DNA from: an uncultured Eubacteriales bacterium
GTDB taxonomy: Bacteria; Bacillota; Clostridia; Lachnospirales; Lachnospiraceae
Assembly: GCA_949292785.1 (NCBI GenBank)
Contig: CASFBK010000010.1
Coordinates: forward strand, 62,001-126,000
Direction: 5' to 3'
Length of the DNA stretch: 64,000 bases
The position numbers and the translations under genes are program-made. Shown in pieces: positions 1 through 8,534 of this stretch. Positions within the stretch are counted from its first letter, which is position 1, and every line of letters begins with the position of its first letter. The notes beneath the pieces were generated by a model. It worked only from the letters and a program-made list of their open reading frames with translations. It had not been told where the DNA came from and did no database searches.

Positions 1-101
1 TGGCAGTGCTTGTACTTGCGATACTTCCAATCGTAGTATTTTATTTATTCTGCCAGAAATATATTATTGAAGGTGTATTGGCAGGAGCTGTAAAGGGATA
101 A
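1..101 (+). CDS. C-terminal end of carbohydrate ABC transporter permease (MalG type), partial
   Basis: The frame is open from base 3 to the TAA at 99-101 and gives about 32 residues: a hydrophobic last membrane helix followed by a tail ending in IIEGVLAGAVKG. This ending (I-x-E-G-x-x-x-G-A-V-K-G) is the usual C-terminus of MalG-type inner membrane permeases of sugar ABC importers. The 5' part lies outside the window. It is followed 23 bp later by a LacI regulator and then malQ, so the substrate is probably maltose or maltodextrin. The family call is good, the substrate is inferred from the neighbours. Confidence 0.75.
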   Translation, partial: AVLVLAILPIVVFYLFCQKYIIEGVLAGAVKG

Positions 102-124
102 TTAAGAAAAAGGCGGGAAATGAT

Positions 125-1153
125 ATGATGACAATCAAAGATATTGCAAAAGAATCCGGATATTCTGTAAGTACGGTATCAAGGGTATTGAATAATCGAA
201 GAGATGTTAGCCCGGAGGCGAAAAAAAGAATACAGGAGATTGTGGAGGAGCATCATTTCGTGCCAAATAACAATGCCAAACATTTAAAGCAGACTACCAG
301 TAAGACCATAGCAGTTCTGGTAAAAGGAACCTCCAATATGCTGTTTGCCAGTATTGTGGAGGAGATTCAGAAAAAAATAGAAAAGACCAGATATACGGCA
401 AGCATTACCTATATCGACGAGGATGAAAATGAAGTAGAGCAAGCCGTTATTGTATGCAGGGAACGCAAACCTATGGGAATGTTGTTCTTAGGAGGAAACC
501 CTAAGTCCTTTGAGGAATCCTTTGAGGAACTAAATGTTCCCTGCGTACTGGTAACGAACCAGGGAAATGCCCTTGCGTTTGATAATCTGTCCAGTGTTGC
601 AACAGATGATAAAGAGGCGGCAGAATGTGCCATTGATTATCTGATGGAACAGGGACATACCAAAATTGGAATTCTGGGAGGAGATTTTAGCATGTCTCAT
701 ACCAGTAAGCAGCGTTATAACGGTTGTATGAAGAGCTTTAGCAAGCATAAGATAGATTTTGATGAAACGGTATATTATGAAAAGACTCGTTTCTCTTATG
801 ACAGTGCATATCGTGCAATGCAGCGTTTGTATGAAAAAGCAGGAGATATTACTGCGGTTTTTGCCATGAGTGATGTGACTGCAATCGGAGCGATTCGTGC
901 TCTGATTGACATGGGGGTAAAAGTACCGGAGGATGTTTCTGTTATGGGCTTTGATGGAATTGCTCTGGCGAAATATTATAACCCGAAGCTTACCACCATT
1001 CAGCAGCAGTATGGTACGTTGGCATCCAGAAGTGTGGAAATATTATTGAATTATATAGAATTAAACACAAGCCCGGTGCATGAGATAGTTCCATTTACTC
1101 TCATCCGGGGAGAGAGTGTGAAAAAAATAACAGGAGGAACGCAGAATGCGTAG
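125..1153 (+). CDS. LacI/GalR family transcriptional regulator
   Basis: A 342-residue DNA-binding repressor or activator of the LacI family. Residues 3-22 form the N-terminal helix-turn-helix (TIKDIAKESGYSVSTVSRVL, with the hinge helix after it), and the rest is a periplasmic-binding-protein-like sensor domain with the closing motif VMGFDGIALA. Length is typical. Two adjacent ATG codons (125 and 128) follow an AGGCGGGAAA ribosome site. It sits between the end of a MalG-type permease and malQ and overlaps malQ by 8 bp, so it is translated with the maltodextrin genes and probably controls them. The effector is not known. Confidence 0.9.
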   Translation: MMTIKDIAKESGYSVSTVSRVLNNRRDVSPEAKKRIQEIVEEHHFVPNNNAKHLKQTTSKTIAVLVKGTSNMLFASIVEEIQKKIEKTRYTASITYIDEDENEVEQAVIVCRERKPMGMLFLGGNPKSFEESFEELNVPCVLVTNQGNALAFDNLSSVATDDKEAAECAIDYLMEQGHTKIGILGGDFSMSHTSKQRYNGCMKSFSKHKIDFDETVYYEKTRFSYDSAYRAMQRLYEKAGDITAVFAMSDVTAIGAIRALIDMGVKVPEDVSVMGFDGIALAKYYNPKLTTIQQQYGTLASRSVEILLNYIELNTSPVHEIVPFTLIRGESVKKITGGTQNA

Positions 1154-2654
1154 TAGTGGAATTTTAATGCATATTTCTTCTTTGCCATCTCCGTATGGTA
1201 TTGGAACCATGGGAAAGGAGGCAAGGGAATTTGTAGACTTTCTTGTAGAATCAGCGCAAACCTACTGGCAGGTGTTACCGATTTGTCCAACAAGTTATGG
1301 TGACTCACCGTACCAGTCTTTTTCTAGTTTTGCAGGAAATCCGTATTTTATTGATTTAGACACCTTATGCAAGGAAGGATTGTTAGAAGAAAAAGAATGT
1401 GAGTCTTATGATTGGGGAACCAATGCATTGGAAGTAGATTATGGAACTTTATATGAGAGCCGTTATTCTTTATTACATAAAGCATATGAACGTTTTAAGA
1501 AAGAGATTCCGGCGGATTATACGAAGTTCTGTAACGAACAGGAAGATTGGCTGGGAGATTATGCCCTGTTTATGGCATTGAAGGATGCGCATAACGGTGT
1601 GGCTTGGAGCCAGTGGGAAGATGAACTTAAGCTGCGTAAGCCTGAGGCTATGAAAAAGGCAGAATCAGAGCTGGCAGAAGAGATTGATTTCTGGAAGATG
1701 CTTCAGTATCTGTTTTACAAACAGTGGAATGCATTAAAATCTTATGCAAATGAAAAGGGAATCAAGCTCATTGGAGATGTTCCGATTTATGTTGCTATGG
1801 ACAGCGCAGACGTATGGGCAAATCCGACACAGTTCTATCTGGATGAAAAATTAGATCCGATTGATGTAGCCGGATGTCCGCCAGATGCATTTTCAGAAGA
1901 TGGACAGTTATGGGGAAATCCACTGTTTCGTTGGGATGTTATGAAAGAGGATGGTTTTTCCTGGTGGACCAAGAGAATGGATAAAATGACCAAATTGTTT
2001 GATGTGGTCAGAATCGACCATTTCCGTGGTTTTGATTCTTACTATGCGATTCCGTTTGGAGACAAGACCGCACGTAATGGAGAATGGCGGGAAGGACCTG
2101 GAATCGAATTGTTCCGTACCATGGAGGAAAAGCTTGGTAAGATGAATGTCATTGCAGAGGATTTGGGATTCCTTACAGATTCCGTAAGACAGATGTTGAA
2201 GGATTCTGGTTATCCGGGAATGAAACTGATTCAGTTTGCCTTTGACACAAGAGAAGATGGCGATTATCTGCCGCATAATTATACCAGAAACTGCGTGGTA
2301 TATGCAGGAACCCATGATAATGACACTATTATCGGATGGATGAATACCGCACCAAAGAATTGTGTAGAGTATGCGAAGGAATATCTGAAGCTTGATATGG
2401 CGGAAGGATATCATTGGGGCGTAATGCGCGGCGTATGGTCCAGTGTAGGTGATATGGCAGTGGTAACGATGCAGGATATTCTGGGAATTGGAAGCGAAGG
2501 AAGAATGAATATTCCATCTACCCTGGGATGCAACTGGAAATGGCGAATGAAAGAAGGCGTTCTGGATAAGGCGCTGGCTGCAAAGATTCGCAATTACGTT
2601 GAAGTATATGGACGAGCAGCGAAAAAGCCGGCAGTAGAAGAGAAAGCGGTATAA
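1146..2654 (+). CDS. malQ: 4-alpha-glucanotransferase (amylomaltase)
   Basis: Cytoplasmic GH77 enzyme that transfers alpha-1,4-glucan segments between maltodextrins and releases glucose. 502 residues, normal for bacterial MalQ. The N-terminus RSSGILMHISSLPSPYGIG is the family start. The catalytic triad is visible: nucleophile D291 in RIDHFRG, acid/base E338 in AEDLG and D391 in THDND. The start codon ATG lies inside the last codons of the upstream LacI gene, so translation is coupled. The order permease, regulator, malQ indicates a maltodextrin operon. A strong hairpin terminator follows at 2699-2740. Confidence 0.96.
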   Translation: MRSSGILMHISSLPSPYGIGTMGKEAREFVDFLVESAQTYWQVLPICPTSYGDSPYQSFSSFAGNPYFIDLDTLCKEGLLEEKECESYDWGTNALEVDYGTLYESRYSLLHKAYERFKKEIPADYTKFCNEQEDWLGDYALFMALKDAHNGVAWSQWEDELKLRKPEAMKKAESELAEEIDFWKMLQYLFYKQWNALKSYANEKGIKLIGDVPIYVAMDSADVWANPTQFYLDEKLDPIDVAGCPPDAFSEDGQLWGNPLFRWDVMKEDGFSWWTKRMDKMTKLFDVVRIDHFRGFDSYYAIPFGDKTARNGEWREGPGIELFRTMEEKLGKMNVIAEDLGFLTDSVRQMLKDSGYPGMKLIQFAFDTREDGDYLPHNYTRNCVVYAGTHDNDTIIGWMNTAPKNCVEYAKEYLKLDMAEGYHWGVMRGVWSSVGDMAVVTMQDILGIGSEGRMNIPSTLGCNWKWRMKEGVLDKALAAKIRNYVEVYGRAAKKPAVEEKAV

Positions 2655-2698
2655 GAAGTAAAAGAAGCAGAGAAATAAAATATATAGTGATAGAAAGA

Positions 2699-2740
2699 GG
2701 CATTCCAAAGGCAGTTTGTGACTGACGGAATGCCTTTTTT
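2699..2740 (+). terminator. Rho-independent terminator of the malQ operon
   Basis: Perfect 8-bp stem GGCATTCC (2699-2706) and GGAATGCC (2727-2734) followed by six T. Confidence 0.9.
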
Positions 2741-2823
2741 GAAAAATATTTGAAGAGTTCAGAAAGGTATAGTAAAATTGATTATAACAAAAGATACGAT
2801 TGATAGATAGGATGTGAAGATAT

Positions 2824-3963
2824 TTGGAAACAGCGAAAATTGAGTTTGGCTCAGAAGCAGTTAACAAAAATGCTCAAATTTTATTATCTGGCATTTGGTA
2901 TTCAGAATTACCGGATTTATTGGAGATAAAAGATAAGTTAGCTAATAATATCCAAACAGTACTAAAAAAGCAAAATGAGACTGGATATAGTACATACAAA
3001 ACTGAACAGGATGGATTTATTACAGATTTTAAGAATGTTGTTTCACCAAAGTATTTGCGCTCGCCTGGTGTAGAACCAATCATATATTATACCTTCAAGA
3101 AAAATGGTGCGTTAAGAGAAATGCAGATTCCAAATTTAATTCATCATATAGGATTTATTTATAATTCATTATGGATTTTTGGAGATTTATTTGAAAAAAT
3201 CTATTTAGATAATGCATATGAAGAAAAGATAGCTAATTCAAGTTCATATTTAGTGTTGGGAGAAGAATTTTATATTCCGGTGGGGTATGATGATATTGAA
3301 GAGATTGAAGAGGGGATATTTGTATCTACAAATAATAAAATACATGGAAATGTATTAATGGAGTCAAAAAAGAGACAATTTGATGAACAGGCAGAAGCGT
3401 ATCTTTATAGTATAAAATTAGACATTGAATCGTTTTTTCCTAATATATATACGCATTATTTCGAAAAAATGGCACATAAAAAACTGTATAGTGATTTTGA
3501 TGAAGCAAAAAAATATTTTGAATTTTTAGATACATTTCATCAAAGAATTAATAATAATCAAACGAAAGGAATTCCGGCAGGAGTATTTTCAGCGCATATA
3601 GCAGCAGAATTACTTATGTTGAGTGTTGATGATGAAATCAGGGAAAAGTTTAAAGAAGATGATATGGGGTACATACGATATGTAGATGATTTAACGTTTT
3701 TTTCCGATTCAAAGGAAAAGTTAGAAGATATAAATGTGGAAGTTCAACAGATACTGAACCAATATCGCTTAAGGATAAATGGAAATAAAACACAAATTAG
3801 TCAAAGCATCTATAATATCTCTTTGACAGATATTGGAGAAATATGTTTTAAGTTACCTTTTTTACAAATTTCAGATGAACCAAATATATTATCTCAAGAA
3901 AATATTATAACCTTAAAAAAGTATATAGCAGAACTTATGCAAAAAAAGAAATTTCACAAATAA
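2824..3963 (+). CDS. Reverse transcriptase, Abi/UG (DRT) type, N-terminal RT part
   Basis: Encodes 379 residues with a reverse transcriptase palm: motif A with catalytic D200 in SIKLDIESFFPN, a GIPAG stretch before motif B, and the catalytic box YVDD at 286-289. It starts at TTG 2824, with only a weak ribosome site. There is no maturase or intron structure, and only 83 bp of unstructured sequence upstream and none downstream, so a retron RNA or group II intron is unlikely; this points to the stand-alone abortive-infection (AbiA/AbiK-like or other UG) class, inferred from architecture. The frame ends just after a run of seven A, and the missing C-terminal half continues in the -1 frame to 4526. 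Base composition is more A+T rich than neighbouring genes, suggesting transfer. Confidence 0.8.
   Translation: METAKIEFGSEAVNKNAQILLSGIWYSELPDLLEIKDKLANNIQTVLKKQNETGYSTYKTEQDGFITDFKNVVSPKYLRSPGVEPIIYYTFKKNGALREMQIPNLIHHIGFIYNSLWIFGDLFEKIYLDNAYEEKIANSSSYLVLGEEFYIPVGYDDIEEIEEGIFVSTNNKIHGNVLMESKKRQFDEQAEAYLYSIKLDIESFFPNIYTHYFEKMAHKKLYSDFDEAKKYFEFLDTFHQRINNNQTKGIPAGVFSAHIAAELLMLSVDDEIREKFKEDDMGYIRYVDDLTFFSDSKEKLEDINVEVQQILNQYRLRINGNKTQISQSIYNISLTDIGEICFKLPFLQISDEPNILSQENIITLKKYIAELMQKKKFHK
3942..3948 (+). other. Slippery heptamer A_AAA_AAG joining the two RT frames
   Basis: In the zero frame of the RT gene the sequence reads A, AAA (3943-3945), AAG (3946-3948), identical to the E. coli dnaX -1 slippery site. 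A -1 slip gives ...QKKEISQIKTVFSLFYKKL and runs on without a stop to 4526. A weak A/T stem (CAGTTTTT 3967-3974 with AAAAACTG 3988-3995) lies 18 nt downstream; no upstream SD-like stimulator is seen. It could equally be a homopolymer indel or sequencing error. Confidence 0.6.
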
Positions 3964-3977
3964 AAACAGTTTTTAGT

Positions 3978-4526
3978 TTGTTTTATAAAAAACTGAAAGA
4001 AGATAAATTGAAAATAGAAAATGTGGAAAAAGAATTATTGCATATATTGTTGTTGGCAGTATTTGAAGAGAAAACTATTACGTGGCAGGTATATAGAATA
4101 ATTGACTGGATTTTTGATAAGACAAAAAACAAAGTGGAGTATCAGGAGCTTTTAATAAAAAAACTTCCAGTAGTGAATCGGATATATCGAGATTCCATAC
4201 TTCAAATATGGCATTATTATGTATTAAGTAAAAGTATGAATCAAATTGAGAAAAAGCAATTTTTTGAAAACAATAAGCAATATTTGCAGAATCCTATATT
4301 AGTTACCATGTTTGTCGAAAAAGGAAATCATATGAATGCTCATATTATGACATACATAAAAGAAAATTTTCTAAAAGAGTCAAACACAACAGATTGGAAA
4401 AAGAGAATAATGTATTCAAGATGGTGGCTGCCATTAATGAAAATTAGAATGGTTGATGTACATAATTATGAAAATTTTCTACAGACTTCCATGTTTCCAG
4501 AAGTTTTAGCAGATTTAATGAGTTAA
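3978..4526 (+). CDS. C-terminal helical part of the RT protein, -1 frame
   Basis: A 182-residue open frame, rich in K, I and aromatic residues and mostly helical by eye. Its frame is already open upstream of 3978, through the A-run of the RT gene, and there is no ribosome site before the TTG at 3978, so it is best read as the C-terminal domain of the same protein. Joined at 3942-3948 the product would be about 567 residues, the size expected of RT proteins of the AbiA/AbiK group, which carry a helical C-terminal domain. I do not recognise a catalytic motif in this part. The lipid kinase gene starts 10 bp after its stop. Confidence 0.6.
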   Translation: MFYKKLKEDKLKIENVEKELLHILLLAVFEEKTITWQVYRIIDWIFDKTKNKVEYQELLIKKLPVVNRIYRDSILQIWHYYVLSKSMNQIEKKQFFENNKQYLQNPILVTMFVEKGNHMNAHIMTYIKENFLKESNTTDWKKRIMYSRWWLPLMKIRMVDVHNYENFLQTSMFPEVLADLMS

Positions 4527-4536
4527 AGGAGAAGCT

Positions 4537-5466
4537 ATGTACTATTTTATTGTAAATACTGCCTCGAGAACCGGAAAAACAGAAAAAATTTGGAACGAAA
4601 TAAAGCAGGAGCTAAGGGAAAAACAAATTGAATATCAGGCATATCTGACCGAATATAAGGGACATGCCAGAGAACTGGCAGAGCAGATTACCAATACAGA
4701 GATAGAAGCGATGCTGCATATGGTGGTTGTAGGCGGAGATGGAACTGCAAACGAGGTTATCAATGGGATACGGGATTTTGAGAAAGTAATATTCAGTTAT
4801 ATTCCTACCGGTTCCGGAAATGATTTGGGGCGCGGGCTTAAGATTTCCGGTAATCACAAAGAAGCATTGGAGCGAATTTTATCCGGAACAGAGTACTATC
4901 ACATGGATTTGGGAAAGGTCTCCTGGGGAAGAAAATTACAGGAACATTCTTACTTCAATATTAGTTCCGGAATAGGACTAGACGCAGAGGTATGCAGAAG
5001 AACCAATACCACAGGGATGAAACAGATACTAAATAAGCTGCATATGGGCAATCTGACTTATTTGTTTCAAACCATACTGGCAGTAATGACTATGCCAATG
5101 ACAGAAGCAGAGATTCAATTAGAAGATGGGAAAAAGAGAAGAATCCATCGTTTGATTTGCATGGCGGTTATGAACCATCGGTGTGAAGGCGGTGGAATTC
5201 CCATGGCGCCCAAAGCATCTGATACGGACGGCAGGCTGTCAGTCTGTATTATTTACGGTGTGCCAAGATTAAAGGCATTTTTCCTGCTGATTATGCTGGT
5301 GTTAGGAAAACACGAGCATTTCCGTGGAATTGAAGTACATGATAACAGTAGTGTAAAAATCTGGCTTCAGGAGCCTATGACAGGTCACACAGACGGAGAA
5401 GATATTGGGGACCGAATCCGATTGCAATATCAGTGTTTGCCCGGGAAATTGACGATTTTAAAGTAA
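4537..5466 (+). CDS. Diacylglycerol kinase family lipid kinase
   Basis: A 309-residue cytoplasmic lipid kinase of the DagK/YegS fold that phosphorylates diacylglycerol or a related lipid with ATP. The nucleotide site GGDGTANEVING (about residues 68-79) and the substrate loop PTGSGNDLGRGL are intact, and the C-terminal beta domain is present. AAGGAG lies 6 bp before the ATG. It follows the reverse transcriptase by 10 bp, which probably reflects insertion of the RT upstream of it rather than a functional link. Two hairpins follow before spoIVA. Confidence 0.92.
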   Translation: MYYFIVNTASRTGKTEKIWNEIKQELREKQIEYQAYLTEYKGHARELAEQITNTEIEAMLHMVVVGGDGTANEVINGIRDFEKVIFSYIPTGSGNDLGRGLKISGNHKEALERILSGTEYYHMDLGKVSWGRKLQEHSYFNISSGIGLDAEVCRRTNTTGMKQILNKLHMGNLTYLFQTILAVMTMPMTEAEIQLEDGKKRRIHRLICMAVMNHRCEGGGIPMAPKASDTDGRLSVCIIYGVPRLKAFFLLIMLVLGKHEHFRGIEVHDNSSVKIWLQEPMTGHTDGEDIGDRIRLQYQCLPGKLTILK

Positions 5467-5471
5467 TCAAG

Positions 5472-5541
5472 GGTATTCCCGTAAAATACCGCTTCTAAAG
5501 AAAGACCTCCTGCATATACTGATAATAGTAGAACAGGAGGT
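5472..5541 (+). terminator. Tandem hairpins; the second also covers the spoIVA ribosome site
   Basis: The first hairpin is GGTATT (5472-5477) with AATACC (5485-5490). The second is ACCTCCTG (5505-5512) with CAGGAGGT (5534-5541), perfect, followed by T7 up to the spoIVA ATG at 5548. It has the form of a terminator, yet its 3' arm is the spoIVA Shine-Dalgarno sequence AGGAGG (5535-5540) and its 5' arm holds a perfect anti-SD CCTCCT (5506-5511). Confidence 0.75.
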
Positions 5542-5547
5542 TTTTTT

Positions 5548-7035
5548 ATGGAAAATATCAGTGCCGGTACATATAATATCTATAAGGACATCAGTGCAAG
5601 AACCAATGGCGATATCTATATTGGTGTAGTGGGACCTGTACGAACAGGAAAGTCTACCTTTATCAAGCGTTTTATGGATGTTATGGTATTGCCAGAAATG
5701 GAAGACGAGAATGACAAAGAACGGGCAACAGACGAACTGCCACAGTCTGCCCAGGGAAAAACGATTATGACTACGGAGCCAAAGTTTGTGCCGAAGGAGG
5801 CTGCCCGTATTAAACTGGCAGAGGACCTTGAGGTAAAGGTAAGATTGATTGACTGTGTAGGCTTCATGGTGGAGGGAGCGACCGGGCATCAGGAAGAGGG
5901 CAGCGAACGCATGGTAAAGACACCATGGTTTGATTATGAGATTCCCTTTACCCAGGCGGCGGAAATCGGAACCCAGAAAGTAATACGGGAACATTCCAAT
6001 ATTGGGATTGTAATTACTACAGACGGAAGTATTACCGAGCTTCCAAGAGAAAGTTACATTCCTGCGGAGGAAAAAACAGTAGGTCAGTTGAAAAAGCTGG
6101 GAAAACCTTTTATTGTTTTATTGAATACCCAAAAGCCCTATAGTGCAGAAAGTCAGAAGCTTTCCGAGGAACTGGCACAAAAATACAGTGTGACGGTGCT
6201 TCCGGTCAACTGTGAACAACTCAGAAAAGATGATATTTATCGTATTCTGGAAAGTATTCTCTATGAATTTCCCATTGAGCGTGTGGAATTCTATCTGCCC
6301 AAATGGGTAGAGATGCTAGACAACACCCATAAAATAAAAGAAAATGTCATCGAAAATGCAAAGAAAATATTAGACCAGTTCACCTATGCCAGAGATGCCA
6401 GAAATGTGGTGCTGGCGCCGGAGGGAGAATACATCAAGCGAATCAAATTAGATAAGATGGAGCTTTCCAGAGGAAGAGTGCAGATTCTTTGTGATGTAGA
6501 TGAGAAATATTATTACGAAAATATGAGTGAACTGACCGGAGTACCAATTCAGGGAGAGTATCAGTTGATTTCCATGATAAAGGAACTGTCCGGAATGAAG
6601 CGGGAGTACGATAAGGTTTCAAGCGCCATGGAAGCAGTGAAACAGAAAGGCTATGGCGTAGTAACACCACAGCTTTCCGATATTGAAATCGAAGAACCTG
6701 TGCTCATCAAGCATGGAAATAAATTCGGAGTGAAAATCAAAGCCCAGTCCCCCTCTATTCATATGATTAAGGCAAATGTAGAAACAGAGATTGCTCCGAT
6801 TATCGGAAGTGAAGAACAGGCACAGGATTTGATTGGATATATCAAGACGTCAAGAGACCAGGAAGAAGGACTCTGGCAGACCAATATTTTTGGAAAATCC
6901 ATTGGAGAGCTGGTAGAAGATGGTATCCGAAGCAAAATTACCATGATGGATGACGAAAGTCAGTTGAAATTGCAGGATACCATGCAGAAAATTGTAAACG
7001 ATAGTAATGGTGGATTGGTGTGTATTATTATTTAA
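5548..7035 (+). CDS. spoIVA: Stage IV sporulation protein A, spore coat basement ATPase
   Basis: SpoIVA polymerises on the forespore outer surface, driven by ATP hydrolysis, and anchors the coat. 495 residues, the family length. The Walker A motif GPVRTGKST is at residues 29-37, in the position typical of SpoIVA, and the C-terminus ends in GGLVCIII as usual. The start ATG follows AGGAGG by 7 bp, and this ribosome site lies in a perfect hairpin. A candidate sigma-E -10 (CATATACT, 5513-5520) lies in the loop; a matching -35 is not evident. Its own terminator follows at 7062. Confidence 0.96.
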   Translation: MENISAGTYNIYKDISARTNGDIYIGVVGPVRTGKSTFIKRFMDVMVLPEMEDENDKERATDELPQSAQGKTIMTTEPKFVPKEAARIKLAEDLEVKVRLIDCVGFMVEGATGHQEEGSERMVKTPWFDYEIPFTQAAEIGTQKVIREHSNIGIVITTDGSITELPRESYIPAEEKTVGQLKKLGKPFIVLLNTQKPYSAESQKLSEELAQKYSVTVLPVNCEQLRKDDIYRILESILYEFPIERVEFYLPKWVEMLDNTHKIKENVIENAKKILDQFTYARDARNVVLAPEGEYIKRIKLDKMELSRGRVQILCDVDEKYYYENMSELTGVPIQGEYQLISMIKELSGMKREYDKVSSAMEAVKQKGYGVVTPQLSDIEIEEPVLIKHGNKFGVKIKAQSPSIHMIKANVETEIAPIIGSEEQAQDLIGYIKTSRDQEEGLWQTNIFGKSIGELVEDGIRSKITMMDDESQLKLQDTMQKIVNDSNGGLVCIII

Positions 7036-7061
7036 AAAGGTATAAGATAGTAATGGAGAGA

Positions 7062-7098
7062 ACAGGAAACAATGATAATTTGTTTCCTGTTGTTTTTT
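7062..7098 (+). terminator. Rho-independent terminator of spoIVA
   Basis: Perfect 11-bp stem ACAGGAAACAA (7062-7072) and TTGTTTCCTGT (7080-7090), then a T-rich tail. Confidence 0.9.
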
Positions 7099-7118
7099 AT
7101 ATGTTTTTTTAGTATAAT
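7090..7118 (+). promoter_or_regulatory. Sigma-A promoter candidate for the MBL hydrolase-rnhA pair
   Basis: TTGTTT (7090-7095), 17-bp spacer, TATAAT (7113-7118). The -10 is perfect, the -35 weak and overlapping the spoIVA terminator. Confidence 0.55.
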
Positions 7119-7169
7119 ATACCAAGATTCTGTTAAAATAAAATGGATTTTTCTAAAGGAATAAAGGGT

Positions 7170-7949
7170 ATGAAAGTAGCTTATATACATCACAGTTCTT
7201 TTTACATTCAGTTTGAAAAAAAGGTACTGGTATTTGATTATTACGATGGAAAAAGTTCAGGAGACTGCATTTATCATGGCAGTATGCCGCAATTTCCGGA
7301 AGATACGGAACTGTATGTCTTTTCCAGTCATGGACACAGAGACCATTTTGACATGGAAGTGTTAAGATGGAGTTACCGGTATTCGAAGATTCACTACATT
7401 TTTGCAAAGGAAATCAAAAGGAAGCTGGGAAACTCCGCATTGCAAAGAATTTTTCCGGACAGAGATAGTCAAAAGATAAAAGAAACAATACATTATATGA
7501 AGCCGGCAGAACAACTGGAAGTGGCAGGCGTCAAAGTGGAAACGCTGTTGTCTACCGACAGCGGTGTGGCATTTCTGGTGACCTGTGAGGGAAAGACCAT
7601 CTATCATGCAGGAGATTTGAATTGGTGGCACTGGGAAGGGGAACCAGAGGAGGACAATCAGTATCAGGAGAAGACTTACAAGGAGCAGATAGGACTTCTT
7701 TTGGGAAAATATATTGATGTTGCCTTTGTGGTCTTAGACCCAAGGCAGGAAAAGGATATGTTTCAGGGGATAGATTACTTTATTCATCACGTAAAGGCAG
7801 AGTATGTAGTACCAATGCATATGTGGAAACAGTACCGGTATATTCAGTCATACAAGCGTTTTTTAACGGAACAGGGAGAGAAAGACCGGGAATTGGCAGA
7901 GCATATTCTGGAGCTGACCGCAGAGAATCAGGTATGTTTTTCTATATAG
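7170..7949 (+). CDS. MBL-fold metallo-hydrolase
   Basis: A metallo-beta-lactamase-fold hydrolase, about 259 residues. The metal-binding motif SHGHRDHFD and a later TIYHAGDLN are visible; a further His lies near the C-terminus in VPMHMWKQY. This resembles the UlaG/YtnP-like group of cytoplasmic MBL proteins, and the substrate cannot be told. I chose the ATG at 7170 because AAAGGA lies 9 bp before it; the in-frame ATG at 7143 has no ribosome site. It precedes rnhA in the same direction and probably shares its transcript. Confidence 0.8.
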   Translation: MKVAYIHHSSFYIQFEKKVLVFDYYDGKSSGDCIYHGSMPQFPEDTELYVFSSHGHRDHFDMEVLRWSYRYSKIHYIFAKEIKRKLGNSALQRIFPDRDSQKIKETIHYMKPAEQLEVAGVKVETLLSTDSGVAFLVTCEGKTIYHAGDLNWWHWEGEPEEDNQYQEKTYKEQIGLLLGKYIDVAFVVLDPRQEKDMFQGIDYFIHHVKAEYVVPMHMWKQYRYIQSYKRFLTEQGEKDRELAEHILELTAENQVCFSI

Positions 7950-8003
7950 AAGCGTTGGGGAACAATGGAATTTAAGGAAGAAAAGGAAAAAGGAAGAAAA
8001 GAG

Positions 8004-8483
8004 ATGGAAGTAAAAATATATACTGACGGAGCGGCAAGAGGAAATCCGGAAGGACCCGGAGGATATGGAGCTGTGTTGACCTATGTAGACGGAAACGGAA
8101 AGCTTTATAAAAAGGAAATATCAGCAGGCTATAAAAAAACCACCAATAACAGGATGGAGCTTTTGGCGGCAATCCGAAGTCTGCAACAGCTCAACAGACC
8201 CTGCAGGGTAGATTTGTATTCTGATTCTAAATATCTGGTGGATGCATTTAATCAGAAATGGATTTACGGTTGGATGAAAAAGGGCTGGAAAAAGTCGGAT
8301 GGAAAGCCGGTAAAAAACATTGATTTGTGGAAGGAACTGTTAGAAGCGATGAAGCAGCATGAGGTGGCATTTCACTGGGTAAAAGGACACGACGGACACG
8401 AGATGAATGAACGCTGTGATTATCTTGCAACCACAGCGGCAGATGGGGACAACCTGTTAGAAGACACTGTTTTGAACACTTGA
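8004..8483 (+). CDS. rnhA: Ribonuclease HI
   Basis: Cuts the RNA strand of RNA-DNA hybrids. The four acidic residues of the active site can be followed: D8 in [11 protein letters not shown]52 in NRMELLA, D74 in YSDSKY and the last D in NERCDYLA, together with the HWVKGH loop. Counting from ATG 8004 the protein has 159 residues and starts MEVKIYTDG, as in the family, with GGAAG 8 bp before the start. A longer in-frame start at 7965 would add a lysine/glutamate-rich 13-residue leader. Its stop overlaps the -35 of the next promoter. Confidence 0.95.
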   Translation: MEVKIYTDGAARGNPEGPGGYGAVLTYVDGNGKLYKKEISAGYKKTTNNRMELLAAIRSLQQLNRPCRVDLYSDSKYLVDAFNQKWIYGWMKKGWKKSDGKPVKNIDLWKELLEAMKQHEVAFHWVKGHDGHEMNERCDYLATTAADGDNLLEDTVLNT

Positions 8484-8508
8484 AAATAAGACAACCATAT
8501 GGTATGAT
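8480..8508 (+). promoter_or_regulatory. Sigma-A promoter of the 43-residue membrane peptide gene
   Basis: TTGAAA (8480-8485), 17-bp spacer, TATGAT (8503-8508), with TGG before the -10. Confidence 0.7.
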
Positions 8509-8534
8509 TAAACTTTGATAGGAGGTGCAAAAGC

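Noticed and set aside
2741-2823. Retron msr/msd RNA in front of the RT
   Set aside because: Too short and without the needed inverted repeats; the protein also looks like an Abi/UG type RT.
1908-2867. 319-codon minus-strand frame opposite malQ
   Set aside because: Antisense of a well-conserved gene; His/Ser/Leu-rich product with no domain, no ribosome site.
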